A DNA stretch of 64,000 nt from Deinococcus aestuarii (GCF_018863415.1 NZ_JAHKSN010000005.1:1-64000), one strand, 5' to 3'; positions 25,125 to 35,234 are shown, counted from the first letter of the stretch. Translations and numbers: made by a program. The notes: generated by a model from the letters alone, not told the origin.

Positions 25125-28100
25125 GTGTCTCGCCCGTCCACAGCGCCCTCAGCCGTGGCTCCTTCCCCGGGTGAACGGCTGCAAACCGTCACCGAGGCGC
25201 TGGCCGCCACCCACAGCACGGAGGACGTGTTCAGGGTCGTCCTGAAGCCCGCCCTGGAGGCCGTGGGAGCCGTCGCCGGAGCCGTGCTGCTGGTGGACGG
25301 GACGCGGGAACGGCTGGAGACCGTGGCCGCTGTGGGCTACGAGGCAGGGGCCCGGACGCCCTGGCAGGACGGCCCCCTGGGCGGCCACGGCCCCGCGGGT
25401 GACGCCCTGGCACGCCGTGAGCCGCTGTTCTTCGAGCAGGCGGGCGACCTCGTGCGGGCCTCCCATTCTGGGGAGGCCCGCACGGGGAGGGTGGCCGCGG
25501 GCGCCACCGCCGTGCTGCCGATGTTGCTTGACGACCGGCCGCTGGGCGTGATCGTCCTCGACTTCGGAGAACCGCACGAGTTCACGACCGAAGAACAGCG
25601 CTTTCTGCGGACCCTCGCCGCCCAGTGCGCCCTCGCCCTGGGCCGCGTCCGGCTGAGCCGGGACCTCGAACGGCGGACCGCCGAACTGGAGGAGGAACGC
25701 ACCGCCCTGGCGGCCTTTGCGCGCTTCACCGAGGCCTCGACGCATCTGGTGGACGCCCGCGCCCTTGTTGGGCAGGCCGGGGCCGTGCTGCGCGACCTTC
25801 TCGGGGTGCACGTGGGCTACTCGGCACTGGAGGACGGCCGGTGGAAGGGCGAGGTGTTCTCCGAGGACACCCCGCCGCCGGTGGTCGAGGCCGCCCGGGC
25901 CGGCTTTCCCGCCGACCTTCCCAGCTTCGCGCGTCCCTTCGTGGAGCGGGACGTGGTGTTCGTGGAGGGGTGGAACGGGGAGCAGGAGGGCGCCGAGGTG
26001 ACCGGGGTGTACACGGCCGCCGCGCTGTACCCGTACTTCCAGGAGGGCCAGCCGCACGGGCTGCTGACGATGGGCTCGCTACGCGCTTCGGCATGGACCG
26101 AGCGCGAGCGTAGGGTGTTCCGGGCGGTGGGGCGCAGCCTGGCGCTGGCCTTCGAGCGCGCCGAGCACGCCCGGCAGGTCGAGGCGGATGCCCGCGCCCA
26201 CGAAGCCTTTATGGCCTTTACGGAAGCCGTGGGCACCGAAACGGACCTGCTGACCCTTGCCCGGCAGGCCATTGCGGTGCTGCGTGCCCGCTTCCAGGAC
26301 GGCAGTATCGGGTACTACACCCAGGACAGTGGGTTGTGGAAGGCCCAGGCCTGGAGTGAGGACATGAGCGGGGCGTTGCTGGGCAGCCTGCGGGCGGGTC
26401 TGCCGGGCAGCACGCCGCTGATCCACCAGGTGCTTCAGGCGGGCACCGCGGTGTTCACCGACGCCTGGGACCCGGAGCGGGAGGCGTTCGAGCACACCCA
26501 GGCCTACGGCACGGCCGCCGCCTATCCCCTGGTCGTGAACGGCGAGGTCGGGCACCTGCTGCTCTTCGGCCTCAAGGACACGTGGCGCTGGAGCGAGCGG
26601 GACCGGGCCGTGGTGCGCGCCGTGGGCCGGGGCCTGACCCTCGCGCTGGACCGCGCCGAGCAGACCCGGCACCTGGAGGAGGAGCGGGCGGCCCAGGAGG
26701 CCTTCGTGTCGTTCACGGAGGCCTCCAGCACCGAAACGGACGTGCTCGCCCTGGCCCACCAGGCCACCCGGGTGCTGCGGGCCCGTTTCGCGGACGCCAG
26801 CGTCGGGTACTACGAGCCCGAGGGCGAGCGGTGGAAAGCCCGGGTGTGGAGCGAGGACGTGCGGGCGGACGTGCTGGCCCTGATGCTGGCCGGGCTAAGC
26901 GCCGACACGCCGATGTTCCGCACCGTCCTTGAGCGGCGGCAGGTGGTGTTCACCGATGCCTGGGACCCGGCGCGCGAGGAGCTGGAACCCACCGAGCAGT
27001 ACGGCACGGTCGCCAACGCGCCCCTGCTGGTGGGCGGCAAGGTGCGGGGGGTGCTCTCCATCGGCCTCAAGGACACCCGGCAGTGGCGTGAGTCCGACCA
27101 GGCCCTGTTCCGCGCGGTGGCGCGTGGGCTGAATCTCGCCCTGGAGCGCGCCGAGCAGACCCGGCGCTTGGCCGAGCAGAACGCCGAGCTCGACGCGCGC
27201 ACCCGGGTGCTCTCCGGCTTCGCGGAACTCTCGCACGACCTGGTACTGGAAACCGACCCCCTGGTCCTGATCCGCCGCACCCAGGAGGTCGTGCTGGGCC
27301 TGCTGTCCGCGGGCTACTCCATGTACTTCGAGCCCGAGGGGGGGTGGTGGCGCCTGAAATCCCAGGTGGGCCGGGCGCCCTCCCCCAGCGTGCAGGCGGT
27401 GCTCGACGAGCGCTACCCCTTCGAGGCGGCGACGAATCTCGTGATCCCCTACCAGCGTGGCGAGGTCCACTACCAGGACGAGTACGACCCGGGGACCGAC
27501 TAGCTCCCCGGCGGCGACGAGTACCCCGGCGCCACGGCGGTCTTGCCGGTGACCGTGAACGGGCGGTCCCGCGGCGTGCTGGGCTTCGCGCTGTACACCC
27601 AGCGGCGCTGGTCGCGGGAGGACCGGGCGATGCTGGAAACGGTCAGGCGCCAGCTCACCCTGGCGCTGGAGCGGGCCGAGAGCGTGGCGCACCTCGCCGA
27701 GGAGCGGCGCGGGTTGGCCGCCGCCAACGAGGAACTGGTGGCCTTTACCTACAGCGTCTCCCATGACCTGCGCACGCCAGTGCGGCACGTCACCGGCTTC
27801 GTTCACCTGCTGCGCCAGACCCTGGACGGCGGGCTGAGTCCCAAGGCGGCCCGTTACCTGAACGTGGTCGAGGAGGCGGCCGGGCGGATGAACATCCTCA
27901 TTGACGGCATCCTCCAGGTCTCCCGCACCTCCCGCCTGACGCTCAGCCCGGGGCCGGTGGACCTGGGGGCGCTGGTGGACGGGCTGCGCCGGGAGCTGCG
28001 GCCGGGTGAGCGGGAACGGCGGGTGGACTGGGCGGTCTCACCCCTGCCCGTGGTCACGGGCGACGCGGACACCCTGCGCCAGGCCCTGCGGATGTTGCTG

Positions 28101-28448
28101 GAGAACGCCCTGAAGTTCACCCGGACCCGGGAGGTGGCCCGAATCGAGGTGTGGGCCGAGGAGCGCCCGGACGAGTGGGCGCTCTTTGTGCGGGACAACG
28201 GGGTGGGCTTCGACCCCCGGTACACGGCGCGGCTGTTCGGCATCTTCCAGCGGCTGCACCGCCAGGAGGAGTTCGAGGGGGCGGGGGTGGGGCTGGCGAA
28301 CGTGCGCCGGATCATCAATCGGCACGGGGGACGGGTGACGGCGGAGGGTCAGCCCGGAGGCGGCGCCACCTTCGGCTTCACGCTGCCCAGTGCAGGAAGG
28401 GTGGTGGGGACCCACGCGGCCCCGAGCACTGCGGGCGCAGGCGGCTAA
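25125..28448 (+). pseudogene. multi-GAF sensor histidine kinase interrupted by an in-frame TAG
   Basis: The full frame would encode about 1107 residues: five GAF-type modules in a row (repeated AFVSFTEAS or AFMAFTEAV starts and YGTAAAYPLVV-like cores), then a HisKA domain with the phospho-acceptor in SVSHDLRTP (His880) and a HATPase_c domain ([29 protein letters not shown]). A TAG at 27501-27503 (codon 793) cuts the frame between the last GAF and the kinase; the frame continues afterwards without a shift (YPGATAVLPVTVNG). The related gene at 34.6 kb has CAC or a nearby codon here. Without readthrough the product is a soluble GAF protein without a kinase, or two separate polypeptides. The GTG start is supported by the leaderless promoter. 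Confidence 0.75.
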
Positions 28449-28664
28449 GCCCCGCTCGCCGTTCCGGTGGTCGTGCGGCCTGACTTTCTGCGGGGAGAGG
28501 GGTGAGCAGAGGGCCCGAACGTCGGCGTGGGGACCCGGTGAGGCGCGAAGGGAGAAGTGCTCGGCTCTCGTGGAGCAGGGGGGGCGGCGGTGTCCGCGCG
28601 GGGGGCTGGCGTCACCTCTGAACGGACGTCCTCGGGCGCTTGGGGCCACAACGCGACGTCCCCG

Positions 28665-29774
28665 CTACCGGGGCAGCGTTTCCGCTCCGCCCGTGAGCCG
28701 GGCACGCTCCAGCCACGCGGCCCCGTAGCCCCCGGCGCTGTCCACACCCCCAGCGGGTCCCAGCGGGCTGACCTGCACTCTTGGAAGCAAGTCGAGCGCC
28801 GCCAGGGCGCGCTCCACCTCCCGCCGCAGGGGACCCGCCGCGTGCGGCACGTCCTGCAAGACCATGACGGCGGGGTCGAGCACCGCCGCCACCGCCGTCA
28901 GGTGGTTGCTCAGGTCCGTGGTGAAGGCGCGCATCGCCCGCCGGGCTGCCGGGTCGCCCCCGGCGGCGAGGGCCGCCACTTCCGCCGTGGAGCCCCCGGG
29001 CAGCGCCGCGTGCAGGTGACGCAGCAGCCGAACCGAGAGGGCATCACGCCGTCCACGTGTGGCCGGGTCGGCGGCAGAGGAGACCTCGCCCGCCGCGCCC
29101 GTCGCGCCGTGGTACACCCGCCCGCTCAGCACCATCCCCAGACCGATCCCGTAGCTGTAGTTGAGGAACACCAGCGGCTCGTCCGCCGTGAGCTTCAGGG
29201 CCTGCCAGGCGTGCCAGGCACAGAGGTTGGCGTCGTTCTCCACCCGCACCGGCCAACCGAGCGCTGCGGTCAGCTCGGCCTCCAGCGGGCGGTCCCGCAT
29301 GGCGAGGGGAACACTCGTCAGGGCGCGCGTCACCGGGTTCACGGCGCCCAGAACGCTGACCACCGACAGGTCCGCCGGGCCCTGCACGCCCAGCCACTCC
29401 AGCAGCAACCGCACGTTGTGCCCGGCGTCCTGGGTAAATTGCCGAACGGGGAACCCGTGCTCGGTGAGCCCATGCCGTCTGCCGTGCAGGTCGTAGCGCC
29501 CGCCCATCGCCTGAGGTCCACCGAGGTCGAGGGCGGTGACGGTAAACCGGTCGGGCGTGAGGCGCACCCGGGCCGCGGGGCGTCCGCGGCTCCCGGGCAG
29601 GGGCGCGTCCTCCAGGGCGGCCAACCCTGCGCCGATCAGGTCGTCCACGGCGGCGATGACCGTCGGCAGGCTGAGCCCGCTGCGTCCGGCAAGTTCGGGG
29701 CGGGTGGCGGGGCCGAGTTTGAGGGCCCCGTACACCCGTTCCCGGGCGGGCCGGGTTTCCGGGAGGCTGGTCAC
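28665..29774 (-). CDS. ROK family transcriptional regulator
   Basis: A 369-residue ROK protein. An N-terminal winged helix (about 10-70: RERVYGALKLGPATRPELAG, LSLPTVIAAVDDLIGAG) precedes the ROK sugar-kinase-like domain with VENDANLCAWHAWQ and GIGLGMVLSGRVYHGATGAA. The zinc-binding Cys cluster typical of ROK proteins is absent, so ligand binding may differ. ROK regulators usually repress sugar-uptake genes. The GTG start at 29774 overlaps the stop of a 17-codon upstream frame (ATG at 29824). It is divergent from the phosphotransferase/MATE pair and probably controls it through the AT-rich gap. Confidence 0.82.
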   Translation of the reverse strand: MTSLPETRPARERVYGALKLGPATRPELAGRSGLSLPTVIAAVDDLIGAGLAALEDAPLPGSRGRPAARVRLTPDRFTVTALDLGGPQAMGGRYDLHGRRHGLTEHGFPVRQFTQDAGHNVRLLLEWLGVQGPADLSVVSVLGAVNPVTRALTSVPLAMRDRPLEAELTAALGWPVRVENDANLCAWHAWQALKLTADEPLVFLNYSYGIGLGMVLSGRVYHGATGAAGEVSSAADPATRGRRDALSVRLLRHLHAALPGGSTAEVAALAAGGDPAARRAMRAFTTDLSNHLTAVAAVLDPAVMVLQDVPHAAGPLRREVERALAALDLLPRVQVSPLGPAGGVDSAGGYGAAWLERARLTGGAETLPR

Positions 29775-29833
29775 GGCGGGCCCGACCTTCGCCAGATTTG
29801 AAGGAGGTGATCGCGGCTCGACATGGTGCCGTT

Positions 29834-29862
29834 ATTTTACTAGCTTGACTTTACTAAACTAA
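29834..29862 (-). promoter_or_regulatory. promoter of the ROK gene
   Basis: On the minus strand, TTAGTT (29862-29857) and TAAAAT (29839-29834) are separated by 17 bases, giving a good sigma-70-type promoter. The region is much more AT-rich than its surroundings. Confidence 0.6.
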
Positions 29863-29869
29863 GACTTAG
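29859..29869. promoter_or_regulatory. candidate operator (CTAAG-A-CTTAG)
   Basis: A perfect 11-bp palindrome overlapping the -35 of the ROK promoter and lying 57 bases before the phosphotransferase start. Its position suits autoregulation by the ROK protein and control of the divergent pair; the binding protein is inferred. Confidence 0.45.
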
Positions 29870-29925
29870 AAAATAGTTCCTGCTCTGGATGGACGCACCG
29901 GGGTCCGAGCTCTTGGAGGACTGAA

Positions 29926-30903
29926 GTGGACAGCAAGACCAAAAACCGCAAAACACATGAGCAGATCGCCGCGATGGCCGCCCGCGCCTTTGACGGGATG
30001 ACCCTCGCTGACAGTGACGACGCCGTGCAGGAGTTGAAGGAGGGCTGGTTCAACGCGGCCTTCCTGGTCCGATTGGCCGACGGCCGGGAGGTCGTCCTCA
30101 AGATCGCTCCCCCACCCGGCGCCGAAGTGATGCAGTACGAGAAGAACATCATGGCGACCGAGGTGGCGACCATGCGCCTCGTCCGGCAGCACCCGGCCAT
30201 CCCCGTGCCCGAGATTTACTTCTACGATCAGGCCCACGACCTGTGCGACTCGGACTACTTCTTCATGGCGAAGGTGGCCGGGGACAATCTGGAGCACGTG
30301 AAAGAGGCCCTGCCCCCCGAGACCCAGGCCGCCATCGAACGGCAGACCGGCGAGATCATCCGCGAGGTCAACGGCTTTCGGGGCACCTCTTTCGGATACG
30401 ACGGCAACCCTGACCTACGCGCGGACACCTGGAAGGAGGCCTTCCTGCGGATCGTCGAGTCCGTCCTGGAGGACGCCGCCCGCAAGGACGCCCGGTTCGA
30501 CTACAGCTACGACGAGCTTCGGGAGGTGGTGCACAGACATGCCCCGGCGCTGGAGGAAGTCACCACGCCCGTCCTGGTCCACTGGGACGCCTGGAACCCC
30601 AACTTCTTTGTCAAAGACGGCCAGGTGGTCGGCATCATCGACTTCGAGCGGGCGCTGTGGGCCGAACCGCTGATGGAAGCGCAGTTCCGGCCACTGCTCG
30701 GCGAGGGCATCACGAACCAGATGCAGGGCTACGGCAAGACGAGCTTCACCCCCGCGGAGGACCAGCGGTGCCACCTGTACTCGCTGCATCTCGCGCTCGT
30801 CATGCACGTCGAGTGTTACTACCGCAATTACGACACCGACGACATCTTCCATTTCTCCAGGGGGTTCATCGCCGAGACGATGGCCTGGCTCAAGGCCCAC
30901 TGA
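29926..30903 (+). CDS. aminoglycoside phosphotransferase (APH)-family kinase
   Basis: A 325-residue protein of the APH/choline-kinase fold. The nucleotide-binding lobe has VVLKIAPPP with its Lys; the catalytic loop is VHWDAWNPNFF (HxDxxxxN, 219-226) and the metal-binding motif is IIDFERA (239-241). It should transfer the gamma-phosphate of ATP to a small molecule. Substrates in this family range from antibiotics to sugars and choline; the sequence is closer to the general phosphotransferase group than to known resistance enzymes. The GTG start at 29926 follows GGAGG. It lies 6 bases before a MATE exporter gene, an arrangement that could give modify-and-export resistance. Confidence 0.85.
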   Translation: MDSKTKNRKTHEQIAAMAARAFDGMTLADSDDAVQELKEGWFNAAFLVRLADGREVVLKIAPPPGAEVMQYEKNIMATEVATMRLVRQHPAIPVPEIYFYDQAHDLCDSDYFFMAKVAGDNLEHVKEALPPETQAAIERQTGEIIREVNGFRGTSFGYDGNPDLRADTWKEAFLRIVESVLEDAARKDARFDYSYDELREVVHRHAPALEEVTTPVLVHWDAWNPNFFVKDGQVVGIIDFERALWAEPLMEAQFRPLLGEGITNQMQGYGKTSFTPAEDQRCHLYSLHLALVMHVECYYRNYDTDDIFHFSRGFIAETMAWLKAH

Positions 30904-30909
30904 GGCTGC

Positions 30910-32307
30910 ATGACGCGGGCGTCCGGGGTCGAACGGCTGGGGACCGAGAGCGTCGGGAAGCTGCTGCTGGAATTCTCGTCGCAGACGACCTTCTCGCTGC
31001 TGGTCTACGCCATCTACACCGTCACGGACACCTACTTCCTCTCCGTGGGGGTGGGTCCGCTGGCGGCGGCGGGCGCCTCGATCATCGCGCCGGTCCTGAT
31101 CGCCCTGGGCGCGGTGTCCACGACGGTGGGGGCCGGGGGCGCCTCGGTGGTGTCCAGGGCCTTGGGTGAGCGGCATGTGGAGCGGGCCTCCCGGACCGTG
31201 GCGATGACCTTCCTGATTTTCTGGGTGGCGGCCCTCACCATCAGCGTCCTCGGCACGCTCTTCATCGGGCCCATCGTCCACCTGCTCGGGGCCACCCAGA
31301 GCATCGCCCCCTACGCCGTCGAGTACGGCCGCATCATCTTCCTGGGGGCCATCACGAGCACCGGCTTCTCGGCCATCATCCGGGCGGATGGGAACGCGCG
31401 GTTCTCCACGGCCATCTGGATCGTTCCGGTCACCGTCAACCTGGTGCTGTGCTGGCTGTTCATCATGGTGCTGGGGATGGGTGCCGCAGGGGCAGCCCTG
31501 GCGACCGTCGCCGGTCAGACGGTCTCGGCGGGCATGGGCATCTACTTCTTCTTTTTCAGGAAGAACCGTTCCTACGAGATCAAGGCTTCGTATTTCAGAC
31601 CGAACGGGCCGATCATCGCCGAGGTGCTCTTGATCGGCCTGCCCTCGTTCGCCAGGAACCTGAGCGTCAGTCTGGCGGCGATCATCACCAACAACCTCCT
31701 GAGGCAGATGGGTGGGGACGGCGCCCTGAGCGTGTATGCGATTGTGGGCAGACTCTATGCCGGGTTGCTGACGCCGCAGACGGGCATCGTGCAGGGGGTG
31801 CAGCCGGTGGTGGGGTACAACTTCGGCCAGCGCAAACTCGAGCGGGTGCGAGAAGCGGTCCGGCTTTCGCTGACGGCCACCATCGTCTATGGGGCGCTGG
31901 TCTGCGGGCTGTGCCTGCTGATCCCGGCCGCCCTGATCGCCCTGCTGTCCAAGGAGAGCACGGTGATCGCGCAAGGGCAGACGGCCCTGCGGCTGCTGGC
32001 GCTGGCGGCTCCCCTGGCGGGCGTGGCCCTGGTGACGGCGGCCTCGTTTCAAGCGGTGGGACGGGCCAGGGAGGCGCTGCTGCTGACGCTGGGCGGCATC
32101 GTCCTGGTCAAGGTGCCGGTGCTGCTGCTGGCCGCCCACCTGTTCTCCCTGACGGGCATCTGGGCAGCAGAGGCGAGTTCGGAACTGGTGCTGTGCTTGG
32201 TCTCCTGGCTGCTGCTGGGGAGAGTCCTCGCCCAGACCGGGAGCCCCCGGCTGGAGGAACAGGGGAGGGAGCACCCGTCTTCAAGCTGGAGGAAACGGTC
32301 GGAGTGA
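30910..32307 (+). CDS. MATE family efflux transporter
   Basis: A 465-residue integral membrane protein with about 12 hydrophobic segments in two homologous halves. Typical MATE features are the N-terminal SQTTFSLLVYAIYTVTDTYF helix, ADGNARFSTAIWIVPV, and in the second half IITNNLLRQMGG and QGVQPVVGYNFGQRKLERV. MATE proteins expel cationic drugs or other compounds in exchange for Na+ or H+. It is the second gene of an operon with the APH-family kinase and is divergent from the ROK regulator. The substrate is unknown. Confidence 0.88.
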   Translation: MTRASGVERLGTESVGKLLLEFSSQTTFSLLVYAIYTVTDTYFLSVGVGPLAAAGASIIAPVLIALGAVSTTVGAGGASVVSRALGERHVERASRTVAMTFLIFWVAALTISVLGTLFIGPIVHLLGATQSIAPYAVEYGRIIFLGAITSTGFSAIIRADGNARFSTAIWIVPVTVNLVLCWLFIMVLGMGAAGAALATVAGQTVSAGMGIYFFFFRKNRSYEIKASYFRPNGPIIAEVLLIGLPSFARNLSVSLAAIITNNLLRQMGGDGALSVYAIVGRLYAGLLTPQTGIVQGVQPVVGYNFGQRKLERVREAVRLSLTATIVYGALVCGLCLLIPAALIALLSKESTVIAQGQTALRLLALAAPLAGVALVTAASFQAVGRAREALLLTLGGIVLVKVPVLLLAAHLFSLTGIWAAEASSELVLCLVSWLLLGRVLAQTGSPRLEEQGREHPSSSWRKRSE

Positions 32308-32377
32308 GGTGAGGGGGATCCTCCCGGGGAGGGTGAGTCCTGAAGGGGTCTGGCTGTGACTCCATCCGTCAGGCCGG

Positions 32378-32660
32378 ATGGCCGCTCACTCAACCCCGCT
32401 CACCCGGGCCCAGCGCGAGCCATTCACGCGCGTTCCTTCCCTCGACGAACGCATCCTCTCCCGCTCCTCCCTGCTGAGGGAAGACGATCTGCGCTTGGTG
32501 CGGGAGCGGAGACGGGATTTCGACAAGCTCGGGTATGCCGTCTGGCTCACCGTGTTGCGCCATCTCGGGCGTGCGCTGCGTCCCGGCGAAACACCGCCCG
32601 AGGTCGTCCCGGCTTCCCTCGCCGCACAACTGCGGGCAGACCCCGGGCGCGATGCAGGGG
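32378..32660 (+). mobile_element. Tn3-family transposase, N-terminal fragment
   Basis: The frame encodes the N-terminal DUF4158 region of a Tn3-family transposase: LREDDLRLVRERRRDFDKLG, YAVWLTVLRHLGRALRPGE and TPPEVVPASLAAQL. The match ends at about residue 85, and the frame stops at 32719; a full transposase has about 980 residues. A C-terminal fragment of the same kind lies close by on the other strand (32815-33070). Confidence 0.65.
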
Positions 32661-32814
32661 TGACGCCCGCAGGGCCTTTGTTGGCGAATTCCCGGGAAGG
32701 CGCAGCGAGCGCGTGTTGATCGCCGCGGGTTGCGGTTGAACACGGCGGTCATCCGAATTCGCCCGCAAAGTCGGCATGGGTGCGGAAACCAACGCTCAGC
32801 CTCCAGCCCCCGCT

Positions 32815-33070
32815 CTCGCCGGGTCGGCAGGATCGGCAAACGGTCGTAAGGCCCCTGTGCGAGCAAGGGCAACCCCTCGACATGGGGCTCTTTCAGCATG
32901 GGGATGTGCTCGAACAGCAGTCGTGAGCGCCGCAACCCATCCTCCGGCCACACCCCTGTCCCCGACGTCCACGGGAGCTTCGAGATCGCGTCGAGAGACT
33001 GGGTCTTCCACAACACGGCGGCGTTCACCACTGGTCCCCGTGCTTCAAGCTGATCTTCCTGGCCCTCGCG
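32815..33070 (-). mobile_element. Tn3-family transposase, C-terminal fragment in inverse orientation
   Basis: On the minus strand the sequence reads like the end of a Tn3 transposase: EDQLEARGPVVNAAVLWKTQ, PEDGLRRSRLLFEHIPML and LLAQGPYDRLPILP. The usual family text is LNLxVNAVVLWNTVYL followed by LSPLLFEHIN and a RYHF-type end, so the match is clear though diverged. It is opposite in strand to the N-terminal fragment at 32378. The two relics therefore come from a rearranged element or from two insertions. Confidence 0.5.
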
Positions 33071-33253
33071 GTCCTTTCGCCGCACCCCGGCCCACCGCCC
33101 GGAGAAGGGTCAGCCTCAGGGAAGCCCCCGTGGGGCACGCAGGAAGTTCAACCCGAGGGTCCAGAGTGTACCCGCCATCGTCCTGCTGGAGCGCGCACCG
33201 GGGGAGAGGCGTGCGGAAGGAGGAAGGCTGATCTGACCCCGGGCTGCGGACAG

Positions 33254-33259
33254 TATCCT
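33254..33259 (+). promoter_or_regulatory. -10 box of a leaderless promoter (second sensor gene)
   Basis: TATCCT lies 7 bases before the GTG start at 33267, with no ribosome-binding site. It parallels the TATCTT before the related gene at 25125. Confidence 0.55.
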
Positions 33260-33266
33260 CATTTCT

Positions 33267-35234
33267 GTGTCCAGCCCATCCACGACGTCTCCTTCCCTGA
33301 GCGAACGTCTGCGAACGGTCACCGAGCAGCTCGCCGCCGCCCGCACCCAGGAGGAGGTGTTCGGGGTGGTGCTTATCCCGGCCCTGGAGGCCCTGAACGC
33401 CATCGCAGGTGCGGTCTTGCTGGTGGACGAGACGGGGGAGCGCCTGAACCTCGCCGCCCACCAGGGCGACCGGGACGGGGCTCAGATCCTCTGGCAGGAC
33501 GGTCCCCTGGACGGCGACGTGCCTGCCGGAGACGCCCTGAAGCGCCACGAGGGGCTGTTCTTCGAGGAGCGGGGTGACCTGACCCGGGCCTACCCCGGGC
33601 TGGAAGCCCGCACCGGGGGGGTGGCCGCCGTCGCCACCGCCGTCCTGCCGATGTTCCTCGACGGCGCTCCCCTGGGCACGCTCATCCTCGACTTCACCGA
33701 GCCGCATCACTTCACTCCGGAGGAGCGGCGCTTCCTGGGGACCCTCGCGGCCCAGTGCGCCATCGCCCTCGGCCGTGCCCGCCTGAGTCAGGGCCTCGAA
33801 ACCCGAGTCGCGGTCCGCACCGCCGAACTGGAGGAGGAGCGCGCGGCCCTCGACGCCTTCGTCGCCTTCACGGAGGCGTCGGCCGGGACGACCGATGTGC
33901 GGGCCCTCGCGCGCCGGGCGGTGGACGTGCTGCGCGCCACCCTGGGCGAGGTGAGCGTCGCCTCCTCCGACCTGGAGGGGAGCCGCTGGAAGGCCCGGGT
34001 GTGGTCCGATGACTTCGCCCCCCGAGGTGGTCGAGGTCTTGACGGCGGGCGTCCCGTTGGACGCCCCGAGTTACGCCGAGGCCGTGGAGACGAGGGAGGT
34101 GGTGTTCGTTCCCGGCTGGGAGGCGGAGCGCGAGGGGGTGGCCCGGACCGAGGCCTACGGGGCGGGAGCGTTTTCCCCCTGCTTCGTGGGAGACGCGCCG
34201 CGGGGCCTGCTGGCGATGGGCACCCAACGGGCCGGGGACTGGTCGGCGCGCGAACAGGCGGTGTTCCGCTCGGTGGGCCGCAGCCTGACCCTGGCGCTGG
34301 AGCGGGTGGAGGCGGCCCGGCGGCTCACGGCGCAAAACGCCGGGCTCGACGCCCGCACCCGGGCGCTGGAGGCCTTTGCGGAGTTGAGCCGTGATCTGTC
34401 CCTCCAGGGTGATCCCCACGCCCTGATCCGGCGGGCCGGGGAGGTGGCCCTGTCCCTGCTGCCCGGGGGCAGCGTGCTGCTCTACGAGCCCGCGCGTGAC
34501 CGCTGGCGGGCCGCGGTGCAGGTCGGCGCCCCCTCGACCCCGCCCTTCAGGCGGCGGTGGACGCCGGGCTCGCCTTCGAGCAGACACACAACCTGCTGAT
34601 CCCCTGGACCAGCGGGCGGCCCGTCTACCAGGACCTCTACGACCAGGGCACCGACCACCTCGGCGACCTGGCGTTGGGGGTGGGGGCCACGGCCACGCTG
34701 CCGCTGACGGTCGGGCACGAGCGGGCGGGCGTGCTCGCAGTGGTCTTGTCGCGGCCCCACGTCTGGTCGGCCACCGACCGGGCGGTGCTGGAGACGACCG
34801 CGCGCCAACTGGGCCTGGCGCTGGAGGGGTCGCGGGCGCAGCGCGAACTGGGCCGAACCCAGCACTACCTCAAGGTAGCCGTGGAGAACGCGCCCCTCCT
34901 GCTGTTCGCCACCGACGCGCGGGGTGTGTTCGCCCTGTCCGAGGGCCGGCTCTTGGACACTCTGGATCTGAAACCCGGTCAGGCCGTCGGGCACGCGGCC
35001 ACAACCCTGTTCGCCCACGAGCCGAATCTCCGCGAGGGGCGGCGGCTGGGCCAGGCCCTCGCCGGTGAGGAGACGCACGACCTGATGCACTTCGCGTCCC
35101 GGGGCGTGACGCTGGAGACGTGGTTCACCCCGGTCAAGAACGCTGCGGGTGAGGTGACCGAGGTGGTGGGCGTGTCGCTGGGAGTTCACCACGTCCTGCC
35201 CGTCCACGCCGCCCAGCGGAGACCGCCCTGCTGA
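33267..35234 (+). pseudogene. multi-GAF/PAS sensor, frameshifted twice and truncated
   Basis: This gene is a paralogue of the sensor at 25125-28448: it starts LSERLRTVTEQLAAARTQEE and shares the WQDGPL, AGDAL and FFEE blocks of GAF1. A frameshift in the CCCCCC run near 34017-34023 moves GAF2 (PPEVVEVLTAGVPLDAPSYA) to a second frame. A further shift near 34545 moves the third GAF (YQDLYDQGTDHLGDLALGVG) and a PAS domain (YLKVAVENAPLLLFATDARG) to a third. The frame then ends at 35234 just after the PAS domain (VVGVSLGV), where a kinase or GGDEF domain would be expected. The 3' end meets the truncated 3' end of the gene on the other strand at about 35190. Confidence 0.7.

Noticed and set aside
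5458..27503. Reassignment of TAG to an amino acid as explanation of the three in-frame ambers
   Set aside because: TAG is the normal stop of intact genes in this window (TetR gene at 10846-10848, hpaE at 61688-61690), so genome-wide recoding is not supported.
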